Source: Priestia abyssalis (GTDB lineage: Bacteria; Bacillota; Bacilli; Bacillales; Bacillaceae_H). From it: a stretch of 64,000 bases of DNA. Below, piece after piece: positions 51,143 through 58,907 of the stretch. The position numbers and the translations under genes were made by a program. Location of the stretch: contig NZ_KV917369.1 of the NCBI RefSeq assembly GCF_002019595.1, positions 2,680,614 through 2,744,613 on the forward strand, read 5' to 3'. Under the pieces are notes generated by a model. That model saw only the letters and a program-made list of their open reading frames with translations. It was not told where the DNA came from and did no database searches. The stretch's first letter is position 1. Each line of letters begins with the position of its first letter.

Positions 51143-51567
51143 TATTTTTTTATTACCAATAGTGTCTTCTCATATATTTGGATGTCATTGATGTTAATAT
51201 TATTAAGATTTATGGTCTGGTCTAATTCTACATCTCTATCTTCTTCCTCATCACCAGCCCAACAAATGTACAATTCACAATAATCGCCTTCTTTTAGATA
51301 ACTATCTAAAAGTCTACATAGCGCAAGAAAGCTCTCTTGTGCTTCCATATTACTTCTTGGGTGCCGCATTTTATAATCATCGTTAAACTTTATCCCTATA
51401 TGTCCATCAGTGAGGATTTCGTAAACTTGTGTAGTTGAAAGGTGCTTTTTCAATTTTTGTTTTATTTCATCATTTATAAGCCACTCACCAACTAAGACTT
51501 TATCATCACTATCATCATCACTAATAGGCAGAGTAAAGTTGCAACCAAGATAATTGACTATACTCAT
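51142..51567 (-). CDS. Family-A immunity-type protein (reference copy)
   Basis: 141 residues, start MSIVNYLGCNF at ATG 51567 with GAAAGGTG upstream. Acidic; blocks LVGEWLINDEIKQKLKKHLS, EILTDGHIGIKFNDDYKMRH, LDSYLKEGDYCELYICWAGD and IQIYEKTLLVIKK. Three near-identical loci exist (here, 15108-15533, broken at 8252-8634) and diverged paralogs at 45516 and 32556, making it the most repeated gene family of the window. Confidence 0.75.
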   Translation of the reverse strand: MSIVNYLGCNFTLPISDDDSDDKVLVGEWLINDEIKQKLKKHLSTTQVYEILTDGHIGIKFNDDYKMRHPRSNMEAQESFLALCRLLDSYLKEGDYCELYICWAGDEEEDRDVELDQTINLNNININDIQIYEKTLLVIKK

Positions 51568-51678
51568 TTTCACATACACCTTTCTTCAACTCTTGATTTT
51601 TTGCTCTGTTGAATAGCAAAGTTGATATTTCACCAGGAGAAAAAGGACCAAAAACGGCCCTTTTGTTTGTTATCACCT

Positions 51679-51704
51679 CCAGCTCACGCCCTCGTTAGCT
51701 GAAG
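51679..51704. repeat. ICR half-site B (degenerate)
   Basis: CAGCTCACGCCCTCGTTAGC then TGAAG. The eroded hairpin lies before it (51648-51662). Confidence 0.45.
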
Positions 51705-51712
51705 ATCATCGT

Positions 51713-52093
51713 TTATTTGCCAATCAAAAACAGACTTTCTCCTTCATACAATTGATACTGTTCAAAAGCTGTAGAATCAGCAAATAAGTCTAAATACAAT
51801 TCTTTATTAAATTCAATTATCAAATCTTCCGTTGGATCAAAATGATAAATATTTGTAATTGGAGCCCTTAATAAATGCTTTTTTAAAATGGAAATAAAAT
51901 CGTTTCCTGGTTGTTCCGTAGAACCTACTAAAATACCGCTCCTATGTCTTAATCTCCAAGGGCATTCCACATTTAAGTTACCATTCTCAAATTTAATGTT
52001 TATTAACTCTACTCCAATTGGAGTCACCTCAGTAACCTTTAGACCCAAAAAAGGCGAAAAATCAACATCGCTAAACTTAATTGAAATATCCAT
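51713..52093 (-). CDS. Immunity-locus protein, DUF6188-like
   Basis: 126 residues from ATG 52093; AGGTG lies nine bases upstream. NLNVECPWRLRHRSGILVGS and DPTEDLIIEFNKELYLDLFA. The sequence differs from the copy at 15679-16059 in about a dozen residues, most of them in the first third. Confidence 0.7.
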   Translation of the reverse strand: MDISIKFSDVDFSPFLGLKVTEVTPIGVELINIKFENGNLNVECPWRLRHRSGILVGSTEQPGNDFISILKKHLLRAPITNIYHFDPTEDLIIEFNKELYLDLFADSTAFEQYQLYEGESLFLIGK

Positions 52094-52198
52094 CCATTTC
52101 TTCACCTAATTTCACATAAACTTCACTGTATTTTTAGCCACTGACTGTCGCTGCAAGCTTGTTTTATTAAACTCAAGGCATTGTTAACTAAATAAAAC

Positions 52199-52624
52199 TT
52201 ATACTTCTTCCTGATATACACTTAAACGAATTGGCTTCCTTTTCATTGGTACTTTGAACTCTTCAATATTTTCAATTTCTATGAAAAAATCCTCTACATC
52301 ACCATCGTTTTCAAAATACCACTGTGAAGTTTCCAGTTCTCTCAGATCATCTGTTGGTTCAAAGACAAATTCACAGTGTAGTTGCTCCATATGAGAATAC
52401 TCTTCATCGTCATATATGGTAAATTGCCTAACAAAATGGAAATAAAATAGTTCTTCACCTGTAAAGTCATATACTCCACATTGAAAGAGAAGGGCAATCT
52501 CCTCTTCGCCTTCTACGTGTTCTCGTCCAAACGATTTAAACGCTTCCCAAACCTTTGTTATATCACTGGAGTTTTCAGCAATTTTATTTTTAAGATAATT
52601 TTCTGTATCCCCTAATTTAATCAT
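52199..52624 (-). CDS. Uncharacterised acidic protein
   Basis: 141 residues; the sibling of 16193-16618, with changes such as GVYDFTGEELFYFHFVRQFT. AAGGAGTTAAGATA precedes the ATG. Acidic overall, tail basic (MKRKPIRLSVYQEEV). Confidence 0.75.
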   Translation of the reverse strand: MIKLGDTENYLKNKIAENSSDITKVWEAFKSFGREHVEGEEEIALLFQCGVYDFTGEELFYFHFVRQFTIYDDEEYSHMEQLHCEFVFEPTDDLRELETSQWYFENDGDVEDFFIEIENIEEFKVPMKRKPIRLSVYQEEV

Positions 52625-52697
52625 TATCTTAACTCCTTTTTTCTAAATAATCATTGTACTTGTTAATTCGATAAGAAAAGTATCGTTCCTTTTCTTA

Positions 52698-52789
52698 TCT
52701 CACTAATCGGTCCGTTTGTTAGACAAGAACAAAGGGATTGCCGCAACAATCCCTATTCTTAAATCTAAGTCATCTGTTAGTTCAATAAG
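52698..52789. repeat. ICR, full
   Basis: TCTCACTAATCGGTCCGTTT half-site A, hairpin AGGGATTG/CAATCCCT (52733-52755), half-site B TCTGTTAGTTCAATAAG. Confidence 0.85.
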
Positions 52790-53355
52790 GTTTTTATCTC
52801 CTCTCTTAATTTTTCAACTTTCTCAGCCATTAGTACCGGGTATTCTATTAGGCCTTTTTCTTTTATATCCATTTTTTCAAACACTTTATAATTGTTCAAT
52901 GTATTCCAAAAGTGCTCTGCTCCATCTAAAATTGTTTCAAAGAATTCCTTCTTAGGCAGGACAGCTTTAGCATAAACCTCAATAGGTTTCCATTCATCTG
53001 TGATAGAGAACTCGAATAAGTGGTTGTCTAATGATTTTATTCTCATAACAATTGGCTCGATACCGTACATAACATTAACCTTTTCCTGGTCTAAATAATT
53101 CTCAACCAGAGCCATATAACTCTGTTCCCATAAATCTAGACCACTTGGCCCATCAATTCCAACCACAATTTCATTCTTGTACTTAATTGTAATAAGCATT
53201 TGAATATGCTTAGACGTGAAATTACTGTGCTCAATATACTCTCTGAATTTCGAAGAATCATCCAAAGATATGTATTTTCCTTCAGGATTTTTTTTATAAT
53301 AAGGGTCAGTATAGTCATAACAATGTAACTCTAAGAACGTTCTTATTTCAAACAT
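52777..53355 (-). CDS. Uncharacterised 192-residue protein
   Basis: MFEIRTFLELHCYDYTDPYY, ITIKYKNEIVVGIDGPSGLD, LWEQSYMALVENYLDQEKV and FEFSITDEWKPIEVYAKAVL, ending in a helical tail EKVEKLREEIKTLLN. AAAGAGGTTTATTT precedes the ATG. The intact version of the copy at 16772-17350. No family recognised; one of the larger units of the array. Confidence 0.75.
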   Translation of the reverse strand: MFEIRTFLELHCYDYTDPYYKKNPEGKYISLDDSSKFREYIEHSNFTSKHIQMLITIKYKNEIVVGIDGPSGLDLWEQSYMALVENYLDQEKVNVMYGIEPIVMRIKSLDNHLFEFSITDEWKPIEVYAKAVLPKKEFFETILDGAEHFWNTLNNYKVFEKMDIKEKGLIEYPVLMAEKVEKLREEIKTLLN

Positions 53356-53401
53356 AAATAAACCTCTTTAAGAATTATCTACTGTATATTTTAGTTTAGT
53401 A

Positions 53402-53484
53402 GCTTATTAAACTAAACTCCTCGTTTGTTTAATTAAGAAAAACAATCCTTCTTGTTGAAAAATCGCACTTGTTAGTTCAGTAAC
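53402..53484. repeat. ICR, hairpin eroded
   Basis: GCTTATTAAACTAAACTCCT half-site A, then CAATCCTTCTTGTTGAAAAA, and half-site B TTGTTAGTTCAGTAAC. Confidence 0.6.
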
Positions 53485-53488
53485 TTTT

Positions 53489-53902
53489 TTAGTCAATATT
53501 CTCAAAATCATAGTCATCAAGCTGAGTTTTATAATATTCATCACAGCCATTTTCAGTTGGAAGAATTCCATTTTCATCAGGCAGAAGAACTCTTAACACG
53601 TCCCGCCCCATTTCTCTATATTGTTTAAATGTCACTTTAAGTCCTTCTATTATGTCAGAGTATTCTTTGCCTTCCTCAAACCTCTTACCATTATTTATGT
53701 CATCAATTAAAGTAAAGAAAACATCATTTGCCACTTCAGGATCCATATTAAGTACTATTTGAAAATCCATATGATTAAAGTTCTCTTGAACTCCGTGTGT
53801 ATGATAATTAGAGTGAATTCCATCATACTCTTCAGCATAAATGACGTCCATATACCAGCCATATTCTTCTAACATTTGTTCTTCCCATTGCTCATTTTCC
53901 AA
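53489..53902 (-). CDS. DUF4262-like protein
   Basis: 137 residues from TTG 53902, seven bases after GGAGGG. Conserved block YHTHGVQENFNHMDFQIVLN, then MDPEVANDVFFTLIDDINNG, KRFEEGKEYSDIIEGLKVTF and GRDVLRVLLPDENGILPTEN. This HTHG...H..FQIVL pattern is typical of proteins annotated DUF4262; I am fairly but not fully sure. Its truncated copy ends at 17551. Confidence 0.7.
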   Translation of the reverse strand: MENEQWEEQMLEEYGWYMDVIYAEEYDGIHSNYHTHGVQENFNHMDFQIVLNMDPEVANDVFFTLIDDINNGKRFEEGKEYSDIIEGLKVTFKQYREMGRDVLRVLLPDENGILPTENGCDEYYKTQLDDYDFENID

Positions 53903-53936
53903 ATCATTTCCCTCCAAAGTATTTTATTTTATCATT

Positions 53937-54028
53937 TCTTGTTAAACTAAAATGCCCTATGAGTATAATAATTAAATGGTTAATCAATCCTCATTCTTTA
54001 GTCGAAGCTATTTGTTAGTTAAACAAGG
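53937..54028. repeat. ICR, degenerate, no GC hairpin
   Basis: CTTGTTAAACTAAAATGCCC stands for half-site A; TTCTTTAGTCGAAGCTATTT GTTAGTTAAACAAG stands for half-site B (53994-54027). The middle is AT-rich. Confidence 0.5.
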
Positions 54029-54029
54029 C

Positions 54030-54383
54030 TTATCTAAAATTATCTATATGAAAATGAAGCCAATTAACCCTTACTACAGTAGGTGTTGCACAAATGCCTT
54101 CAAACTCTATATGATTTTCTTCGTATGTAAAAGGACCAGTTACATTTATATCTCTTCCAAGTTGGTTGGCTAACTGAAGAACATAAAACACTGCCTTTTC
54201 TGGTTCTTCAATTTGTAATTCAGTACTACATTCTAACTCAAATAACGCCTTATCTTTCCAATATTGTTGCAGCGATAAAATTTCTATATCTCCAACTTTT
54301 TGAGTTAATCTCTTTATTACTCTTTGTGCCTTTTCTTTTGAAGTTGCGTTTATATATATACGCCATTCAATTGTCTTAAACAT
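54030..54383 (-). CDS. Uncharacterised small protein
   Basis: 117 residues; AAGGAGTATAAG precedes the ATG. IEWRIYINATSKEKAQRVIK, LFELECSTELQIEEPEKAVF, FTYEENHIEFEGICATPTVV and VNWLHFHIDNF. An alpha/beta fold common among immunity-cluster proteins; no certain name. Confidence 0.65.
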   Translation of the reverse strand: MFKTIEWRIYINATSKEKAQRVIKRLTQKVGDIEILSLQQYWKDKALFELECSTELQIEEPEKAVFYVLQLANQLGRDINVTGPFTYEENHIEFEGICATPTVVRVNWLHFHIDNFR

Positions 54384-54405
54384 CTTATACTCCTTAGATT
54401 TTTCG

Positions 54406-54431
54406 CCAATACCATCTGTTAGTTTAACAAG
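54406..54431. repeat. ICR half-site B (degenerate)
   Basis: CCAATACCATCTGTTAGTTT then AACAAG. Confidence 0.5.
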
Positions 54432-54439
54432 CGCTTTGT

Positions 54440-54697
54440 TTAATTTTCTTCATCTCGATAGTCAAAGTGCTCGTGATGTATAGCATCCATTCCAACTAAA
54501 TCCCCACTTTTATTAAAATACCCGAAGAAACTGTCTATTGGTAATTTTAACAATTGATAATTATTGTCTCTTGGCAAATTTTTCAGTTCTTCCTCTGCCT
54601 TTTTATGAGTGGAATAAATACCTACAGGGAAAAAGTTAGGAAATTTCCCTGTCCTGTTTGCTACAAATATACCCCAAACAAATTTTGTATCATTCAA
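54440..54697 (-). CDS. Uncharacterised small protein with HEHF motif
   Basis: 85 residues from TTG 54697 (GGGAGGAAGTCCAA upstream). WGIFVANRTGKFPNFFPVGI, KAEEELKNLPRDNNYQLLKL, PIDSFFGYFNKSGDLVGMDA and a terminal IHHEHFDYRDEEN. Small immunity-type proteins of Gram-positives share this DAIHHEHF ending; family name not known to me. Confidence 0.65.
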   Translation of the reverse strand: MNDTKFVWGIFVANRTGKFPNFFPVGIYSTHKKAEEELKNLPRDNNYQLLKLPIDSFFGYFNKSGDLVGMDAIHHEHFDYRDEEN

Positions 54698-54759
54698 TTG
54701 GACTTCCTCCCAACATCATCGCCATTCTTGCGCTTACTTTCATTTATTCTTAACATATG

Positions 54760-54791
54760 CTTATTGAACTAACTGCCTCGTGTTCAACACG
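54760..54791. repeat. ICR half-site A only
   Basis: GCTTATTGAACTAACTGCCT then CGTGTTCAACAC. Confidence 0.65.
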
Positions 54792-54793
54792 AA

Positions 54794-54964
54794 CTATTCA
54801 TTTTTTTTCGTTACTGATTCATTTATTAACTTGCAAAGGTATCCAACTATGTATTCTCTGCGTGTCGTTTCTTCAATATCGTTATTTTCTACAAGGTCAT
54901 CTATACCTTTATTAATAGTTTCCCATAAAGGTGTGCCTTCAAATTGTTCATACGGATGTGACAT
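54794..54964 (-). CDS. Uncharacterised small protein
   Basis: 56 residues from ATG 54964 (GGGAGGTACACAGTAT upstream); the frame runs on to 55033 without a site. SHPYEQFEGTPLWETINKGI and DDLVENNDIEETTRREYIVG then YLCKLINESVTKK: short, helical, acidic, as in several immunity-cluster peptides. No family name. Confidence 0.65.
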   Translation of the reverse strand: MSHPYEQFEGTPLWETINKGIDDLVENNDIEETTRREYIVGYLCKLINESVTKKNE

Positions 54965-55025
54965 ATACTGTGTACCTCCCTTGCTTACTGTTTGGTTCAT
55001 TTCTTTAATCATAATATATATCCTC

Positions 55026-55113
55026 GTGCTCAACTAATCTGCCCTATTAACACAAAAAAAAGTTGCCACAGCAACCTTCAACCTTCCTTTATTGAACTCT
55101 TCTGTTATTGGAA
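55026..55113. repeat. ICR, full
   Basis: GTGCTCAACTAATCTGCCCT half-site A, hairpin GTTGCCACAGCAAC (55062-55075), half-site B degenerate (TTGAACTCTTCTGTTATTGG). Confidence 0.7.
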
Positions 55114-55122
55114 GTTGGTTAA

Positions 55123-55337
55123 TTATCCATCTAATTGCTCTTTAATAATCGAGTAGAATTTCGGCTTGAATGTGAGCTCTACTGTTGTAATAAAGCGTGA
55201 TCTGTCGCGATCCAAGAATAATAAAACTTTTGCTGATCCTTTATCATCCTTTATTATTTCTAAGCTTCCAACCGTTTTAAAATCGTAATAAGCTACCAAT
55301 GCACCATCATTTTTGTTCTTTACCTCTAAAAGAACTC
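55123..55337 (-). pseudogene. C-terminal half of the 125-residue cassette protein, fused downstream of DUF2750
   Basis: Encodes LLEVKNKNDGALVAYYDFKT, VGSLEIIKDDKGSAKVLLFL and TFKPKFYSIIKEQLDG, matching residues about 56-125 of 60241-60618. Its N-terminus is replaced by the DUF2750 gene at 55326-55565, and one base is missing at the junction, so it is out of frame. Confidence 0.8.
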
Positions 55338-55565
55338 ACCATCAATGGATGTTGGCTTATAATTCGACCATTCTTCAACTACACATTGCCGCGCATATGC
55401 TTCATCTGACCAAAAAAGTATAACCTCTGTATCTTCATATTCGTTCGATTCACACACACACCATCCATCTTTGCTCTTTAATCCCCAAACCGTCTTACTT
55501 TCTGACACTCTTCTTATAAAATTTTCACATCGTCTTTTAGAATTTATAGTCAAGTCAAACTCCAT
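55326..55565 (-). CDS. DUF2750 protein, C-terminus replaced
   Basis: 79 residues from ATG 55565 (AAAGGAG seven bases upstream). DUF2750 pattern: MEFDLTINSKRRCENFIRRV, VWGLKSKDGWCVCESN, EVILFWSDEAYARQCVVEEW and NYKPTSI. The family normally ends with a short acidic/aromatic stretch; here SIDGEFF comes from another cassette gene, followed by a stop due to a one-base deletion. Possibly still folded, as most of the domain is present. Confidence 0.7.
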   Translation of the reverse strand: MEFDLTINSKRRCENFIRRVSESKTVWGLKSKDGWCVCESNEYEDTEVILFWSDEAYARQCVVEEWSNYKPTSIDGEFF

Positions 55566-55622
55566 CACTAATCTCCTTTATACATTATTTAATCTAAAAT
55601 TTCTCCTTTGAAAATTATACCT

Positions 55623-55712
55623 CTTATTTAACTAACCTCCCGTTAACACAATAAAAAAGGTCCGCCGCAGCCCCCCTGTTGCTCAACTCAAGCCACCGTT
55701 AGTTAAACAAGA
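55623..55712. repeat. ICR, full
   Basis: CTTATTTAACTAACCTCCCG half-site A, hairpin eroded (GGTCCGCCGCAGCCCCCC), half-site B GCCACCGTTAGTTAAACAAG. Confidence 0.75.
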
Positions 55713-55716
55713 AATA

Positions 55717-55751
55717 ATCTTTTCAATTCTTAATTTCCTACATATTCAACC
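55717..55751 (-). pseudogene. 3' remnant of a DUF5412 gene
   Basis: The 35 bases AATCTTTTCAATTCTTAATT TCCTACATATTCAAC match the 3' end of the DUF5412 genes (49662-49696, 58896-58930). The rest is gone; an ICR follows directly. A unit deleted between an ICR and a point inside the gene. Confidence 0.7.
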
Positions 55752-55824
55752 TAACCTGCCCCGTTAATTCAAGAAAAAAAGACGGCACTACTTATTGAAG
55801 TAGTACCCCTGTTAGTGAAACAAC
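55744..55824. repeat. ICR, full
   Basis: ATTCAACCTAACCTGCCCCG half-site A, hairpin GGCACTACTT/AAGTAGTACC (55783-55808), half-site B CTGTTAGTGAAACAAC. Confidence 0.8.
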
Positions 55825-55827
55825 GTA

Positions 55828-56334
55828 TTATCCACTATGAATTTCGAAGCAGAAATATCCAAAAGGTAAATGTTCTTCTTTTAATTCCATTTCTGATTTT
55901 GCAATCTTCATCATCTGGATAAGAATCTCCTTTAAAGCTTCTTTATATTTTGTGAGTGCCTTTTTATAAGAGTCAACATCGTTGCTTTTACATAAAGGAT
56001 ATAGTATTGCTCCTAACTCTAAATCCTTAAGAGTTCTTTGGGTATCCTCCACATTAAAGCATTCTTTGACGTGCATCCCTTGAATTTCCTCGTCAAACCA
56101 TTCTCGGCACTCTATATAAAACATATATTCTTCAAATTCAATTTGCCTTTCCAACTGTTCATTGACATAGAATGGTGTAATCCTAATGTAATCGGTAGTT
56201 GAATTAGAGCTAATAATTTCTTCTAATATGCCCTTTAACCCTGTAATAGTCGGGTAATATCTATATTTTCCATTATAGTAAACAGTGTTATTGTAAATTA
56301 TTTCGTTAATATTTCCTCTATTATTCTTTAACAT
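55828..56334 (-). CDS. Uncharacterised protein
   Basis: 168 residues; TAGGTGTAGAGCT precedes the ATG. YRYYPTITGLKGILEEIISS, YIRITPFYVNEQLERQIEFE, YMFYIECREWFDEEIQGMHV and a helical C-terminal half (SYKKALTKYKEALKEILIQM). No family recognised. Confidence 0.65.
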   Translation of the reverse strand: MLKNNRGNINEIIYNNTVYYNGKYRYYPTITGLKGILEEIISSNSTTDYIRITPFYVNEQLERQIEFEEYMFYIECREWFDEEIQGMHVKECFNVEDTQRTLKDLELGAILYPLCKSNDVDSYKKALTKYKEALKEILIQMMKIAKSEMELKEEHLPFGYFCFEIHSG

Positions 56335-56383
56335 AGCTCTACACCTACTTTTCAGCCCAATTAACTACATATATTTTATCATT

Positions 56384-56463
56384 GCTTCTTCCACTAATCT
56401 GCCCTGTTTGTTCAAGAAAAAAGACGAACCCTAGTAAAGGCTCGCCCTGTTAGCTGAAGAACA
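56384..56463. repeat. ICR, full
   Basis: CTTCTTCCACTAATCTGCCC half-site A, hairpin GACGAACCCTAGTAAAGGCT CGCC-type, half-site B CTGTTAGCTGAAGAAC. Confidence 0.75.
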
Positions 56464-56477
56464 ACTTAAATTCATTC

Positions 56478-56981
56478 TTATTCCATTGATTCAGCTATAT
56501 TAATCATCTCATTTTTTGTTAATGTGGAGCTATCCATTTCTAAGTAAGTATCATTTTGAACCCAACACAAGATTCCACCAATAGGGTGTTCATTTCTTCT
56601 GGAAGCTTTAAATGGTGAAAAATATCCTTTATAACCATTTATATTAACTGTCTTCCCACTGTACTCAGGCTTCTCTAAACGACCAGAAGCCTTCCTTTCT
56701 CCAATACCAAACATCAAATGCTCATCATACTTATCCATATAATGTAATCTGAAATCAGTTATATCTTCCTTTTCACCCCAAGGATATGTTTTGATGTCCA
56801 GAGTCCAATGCGACGGTATCTCTTTAGGAGTAAGAACCTTAAAATCAACTTTCTTTTTTAATTCTGGAATAGTGATCGAGTTATGATTATATTTAATTGC
56901 TTGTACTAAATTCGCTTCAATTCCTAATATCAAATTAACGATCAATAATAAACCAAGAATTAGTTTTACAGAAACGTTCAA
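56478..56981 (-). CDS. Secreted DUF4367-like protein
   Basis: 167 residues from TTG 56981 (GGAGATAACCAA upstream). Signal peptide VKLILGLLLIVNLILGIEA. The mature part reads VDFKVLTPKEIPSHWTLDIK, TDFRLHYMDKYDEHLMFGIG, VNINGYKGYFSPFK and GGILCWVQNDTYLEMDSSTL, ending TKNEMINIAESME: the layout of DUF4367 domains of anti-sigma or surface proteins. Role unknown. Confidence 0.75.
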   Translation of the reverse strand: MNVSVKLILGLLLIVNLILGIEANLVQAIKYNHNSITIPELKKKVDFKVLTPKEIPSHWTLDIKTYPWGEKEDITDFRLHYMDKYDEHLMFGIGERKASGRLEKPEYSGKTVNINGYKGYFSPFKASRRNEHPIGGILCWVQNDTYLEMDSSTLTKNEMINIAESME

Positions 56982-57048
56982 TTGGTTATCTCCATTTCAT
57001 AATTATTATGCTTTTCCTCGGTAGGTAGTTTCCCCAAAAAAATGTCTC

Positions 57049-57142
57049 CTTATTAAACTAAACTGCTCCGTTAGTCAAATAAGGAAAAGGCTGCCGCAGC
57101 AGCCCTAACTTGTTTAATTCTAGCCCCCGTTAGTGCAACAAG
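57049..57142. repeat. ICR, full
   Basis: CCTTATTAAACTAAACTGCT half-site A, hairpin GGCTGCCGCAGCAGCC (57089-57104), half-site B CCCCCGTTAGTGCAACAAG. Confidence 0.85.
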
Positions 57143-57147
57143 AAGTA

Positions 57148-57444
57148 TTACTTATTTGTTCTTAACGGCAGTAAGTTTGAATGAACCCATCTAATGAACT
57201 TGTCTGTACACTCCTCATCCGTTTGAGCATTAAAGAGAAAAACTCCTCCTACTTCATCTTTATAGTATTCTTTTGTTCCAAAGAGTAAGTCAAATTCTTC
57301 TTGACTCTTGAAATCATAAAACATGACATCCCAGCTTCCGTCTATCCGTTCCCAAGCAATTGCTTCTGCCCAAAAAGGTTCCCAATTATCTATATGAATA
57401 TGGGGACCCTTATAATTATCTGATTCAAAGTATCTATTATCCAT
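57148..57444 (-). CDS. Uncharacterised small protein
   Basis: 98 residues from ATG 57444 (AAGGGTGACTTTT upstream). NYKGPHIHIDNWEPFWAEAI, AWERIDGSWDVMFYDFKSQE and GGVFLFNAQTDEECTDKFIR then WVHSNLLPL. Rich in Trp and acidic residues. No family recognised. Confidence 0.65.
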   Translation of the reverse strand: MDNRYFESDNYKGPHIHIDNWEPFWAEAIAWERIDGSWDVMFYDFKSQEEFDLLFGTKEYYKDEVGGVFLFNAQTDEECTDKFIRWVHSNLLPLRTNK

Positions 57445-57490
57445 AAAAGTCACCCTTTATAAGATAGTTTGACTCCGCTTTATCATAATC

Positions 57491-57570
57491 CTTATTGAAC
57501 TAACCTGCCCCGTTTGTTCAATAAGAAAAAGCGATCCATCTTATTGAAGAATCGCCACCCGTTACATAAG
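57491..57570. repeat. ICR, full
   Basis: CTTATTGAACTAACCTGCCC half-site A, hairpin GCGATCCATCTTATTGAAGA ATCGC-type, half-site B CACCCGTTACATAAG. Confidence 0.85.
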
Positions 57571-57589
57571 AACCCTTATGACATTTCCA

Positions 57590-58141
57590 TTAGTTTTCTT
57601 GTGAGTAAAGCTCCAATAATTCGTTATATTCATCCCAAAAGCTTTCATACATTTCTTCATCAAAGTCATCATCAATCTGTTTTTCCTTAGAATCTTTAAA
57701 TAGCTTCTTTGCTTGTATGGCGAATGAAACAATCAGCTCTTTATATTCTTTTGTACTAATTGTAACCTTTAGTCCTGGGTAATAGATGCTTCCCGTCTGA
57801 TGATCTGTTGTAGCCACTTTAACAAAATCCGATAATCTCACTTGGTCCCCAAGGTGCTTTACAGTCCAATGAATTGAAATAGGGCAGCCCATCATCAAAA
57901 TCGTGCCGCAACCGTGGAGTATTAGTCCCCAATCGTTATCAGGATCACAAATATAATCGCCATCAAGAGTCCTTAACAGAGCTAAAGCAGACTCACTAAT
58001 TCCCCAGTCTTCATCTATACCAGATTGCGTAATAATAACGCCATTGACATTCAAGTATATTTCACCGTGGGAACATAAATCTTCTTCTGGGGAACCCAGC
58101 CAATCCTGTTTCAAGATTTTTATTTCAAACTGCTTATTCAT
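57590..58141 (-). CDS. Uncharacterised protein
   Basis: 183 residues from ATG 58141 (AAGGTGATGG upstream). KILKQDWLGSPEEDLCSHGE, GIIITQSG-like VNGVIITQSGIDEDWGISES, ALLRTLDGDYICDPDNDWGL, ILHGCGTILMMGCPISIHW and an acidic tail (QIDDDFDEEMYESFWDEYNE). Similar proteins are found in immunity clusters; no firm family name. Confidence 0.7.
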   Translation of the reverse strand: MNKQFEIKILKQDWLGSPEEDLCSHGEIYLNVNGVIITQSGIDEDWGISESALALLRTLDGDYICDPDNDWGLILHGCGTILMMGCPISIHWTVKHLGDQVRLSDFVKVATTDHQTGSIYYPGLKVTISTKEYKELIVSFAIQAKKLFKDSKEKQIDDDFDEEMYESFWDEYNELLELYSQEN

Positions 58142-58201
58142 AAACATCCATCACCTTATCGGTCAATTATTTACATTGAGAATAACATAAATGTTCAAGC
58201 T

Positions 58202-58231
58202 TTTGTTGAACTAACCCGTTTGTTGAATAAG
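58202..58231. repeat. ICR half-site A, short core
   Basis: TTTGTTGAACTAACCCGTTT then GTTGAATAAG: the two arms are separated by only a few C-rich bases. No hairpin; it separates the convergent/divergent + strand gene at 58340. Confidence 0.65.
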
Positions 58232-58339
58232 AAACCTTCCACCACTATCCTTTCCTATCAGAATAATTTGGAATTATTTATATAGTTAGTGGCAATTAAA
58301 TGTTGTTTTATAATAGATGAAAGGCAAGGGGGGAGACAT

Positions 58340-58771
58340 ATTAAAGGTTTAATTATCGGTCTTGTTATAATACTTTTAGTTGGAGGTACTATTTATATGT
58401 TTAACAAAAAAAACGCCTATAATGAAGCACCATATGCAGCAGGAATGAATTTTGACCTCGAAGAAGTAGAACCTTTTTTAAAACATTTATCATCCTCAGT
58501 ATTGGATTCAGGTTTTAGTCAAGACGAAATCAATACGATTCATTCTGAAATCGACACAATGAAACACAATGAAGTTAAAGGATTTGGAACCTTTGATGTT
58601 ATTTATAAAGGAAAGCCGACAAAGATACGAATTGAAGGCGAGGTTCATATTCAAGAAGGTCCTAAAGGAGTTCTTCTTAAAGAAGTTGTTCTTTATATGT
58701 ATAGTATTCAAGAATTGGTTGACATCATAGATGAGGAAATGCTGAAAACTGAAGAACAAAGGGGTATATAG
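58340..58771 (+). CDS. Membrane-anchored uncharacterised protein, possible ATT start
   Basis: About 143 residues on the + strand. The frame is open from 58289 (GTG) but the good ribosome binding site AAGGGGGGAGACAT points to ATT at 58340 (reading KGLIIGLVIILLVGGTIYMF). One transmembrane helix, then an extracellular part FDLEEVEPFLKHLSSSVLDS, GFGTFDVIYKGKPTKIRIEG, EVVLYMYSIQELVDIIDEEM. An ATT start would reduce expression; otherwise GTG 58289 is used. Family not recognised. Confidence 0.6.
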   Translation: MKGLIIGLVIILLVGGTIYMFNKKNAYNEAPYAAGMNFDLEEVEPFLKHLSSSVLDSGFSQDEINTIHSEIDTMKHNEVKGFGTFDVIYKGKPTKIRIEGEVHIQEGPKGVLLKEVVLYMYSIQELVDIIDEEMLKTEEQRGI

Positions 58772-58801
58772 GTAGAAAAGAGATGTTGTAATTAACATCT
58801 C

Positions 58802-58889
58802 TTTCTTCAACTATCCTGCTTCGTTTGTTGAATAAAAAAGAGGTGCCGCAGCTACCTCCATTCTTCAGCTAAAGCCCCCGTTCAACAAG
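58802..58889. repeat. ICR, full
   Basis: TTTCTTCAACTATCCTGCTT half-site A, hairpin GAGGTGCCGCAGCTACCTC (58840-58858), half-site B CCCCCGTTCAACAAG. Confidence 0.85.
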
Positions 58890-58907
58890 ATATAATCTTT
58901 TCAACTC

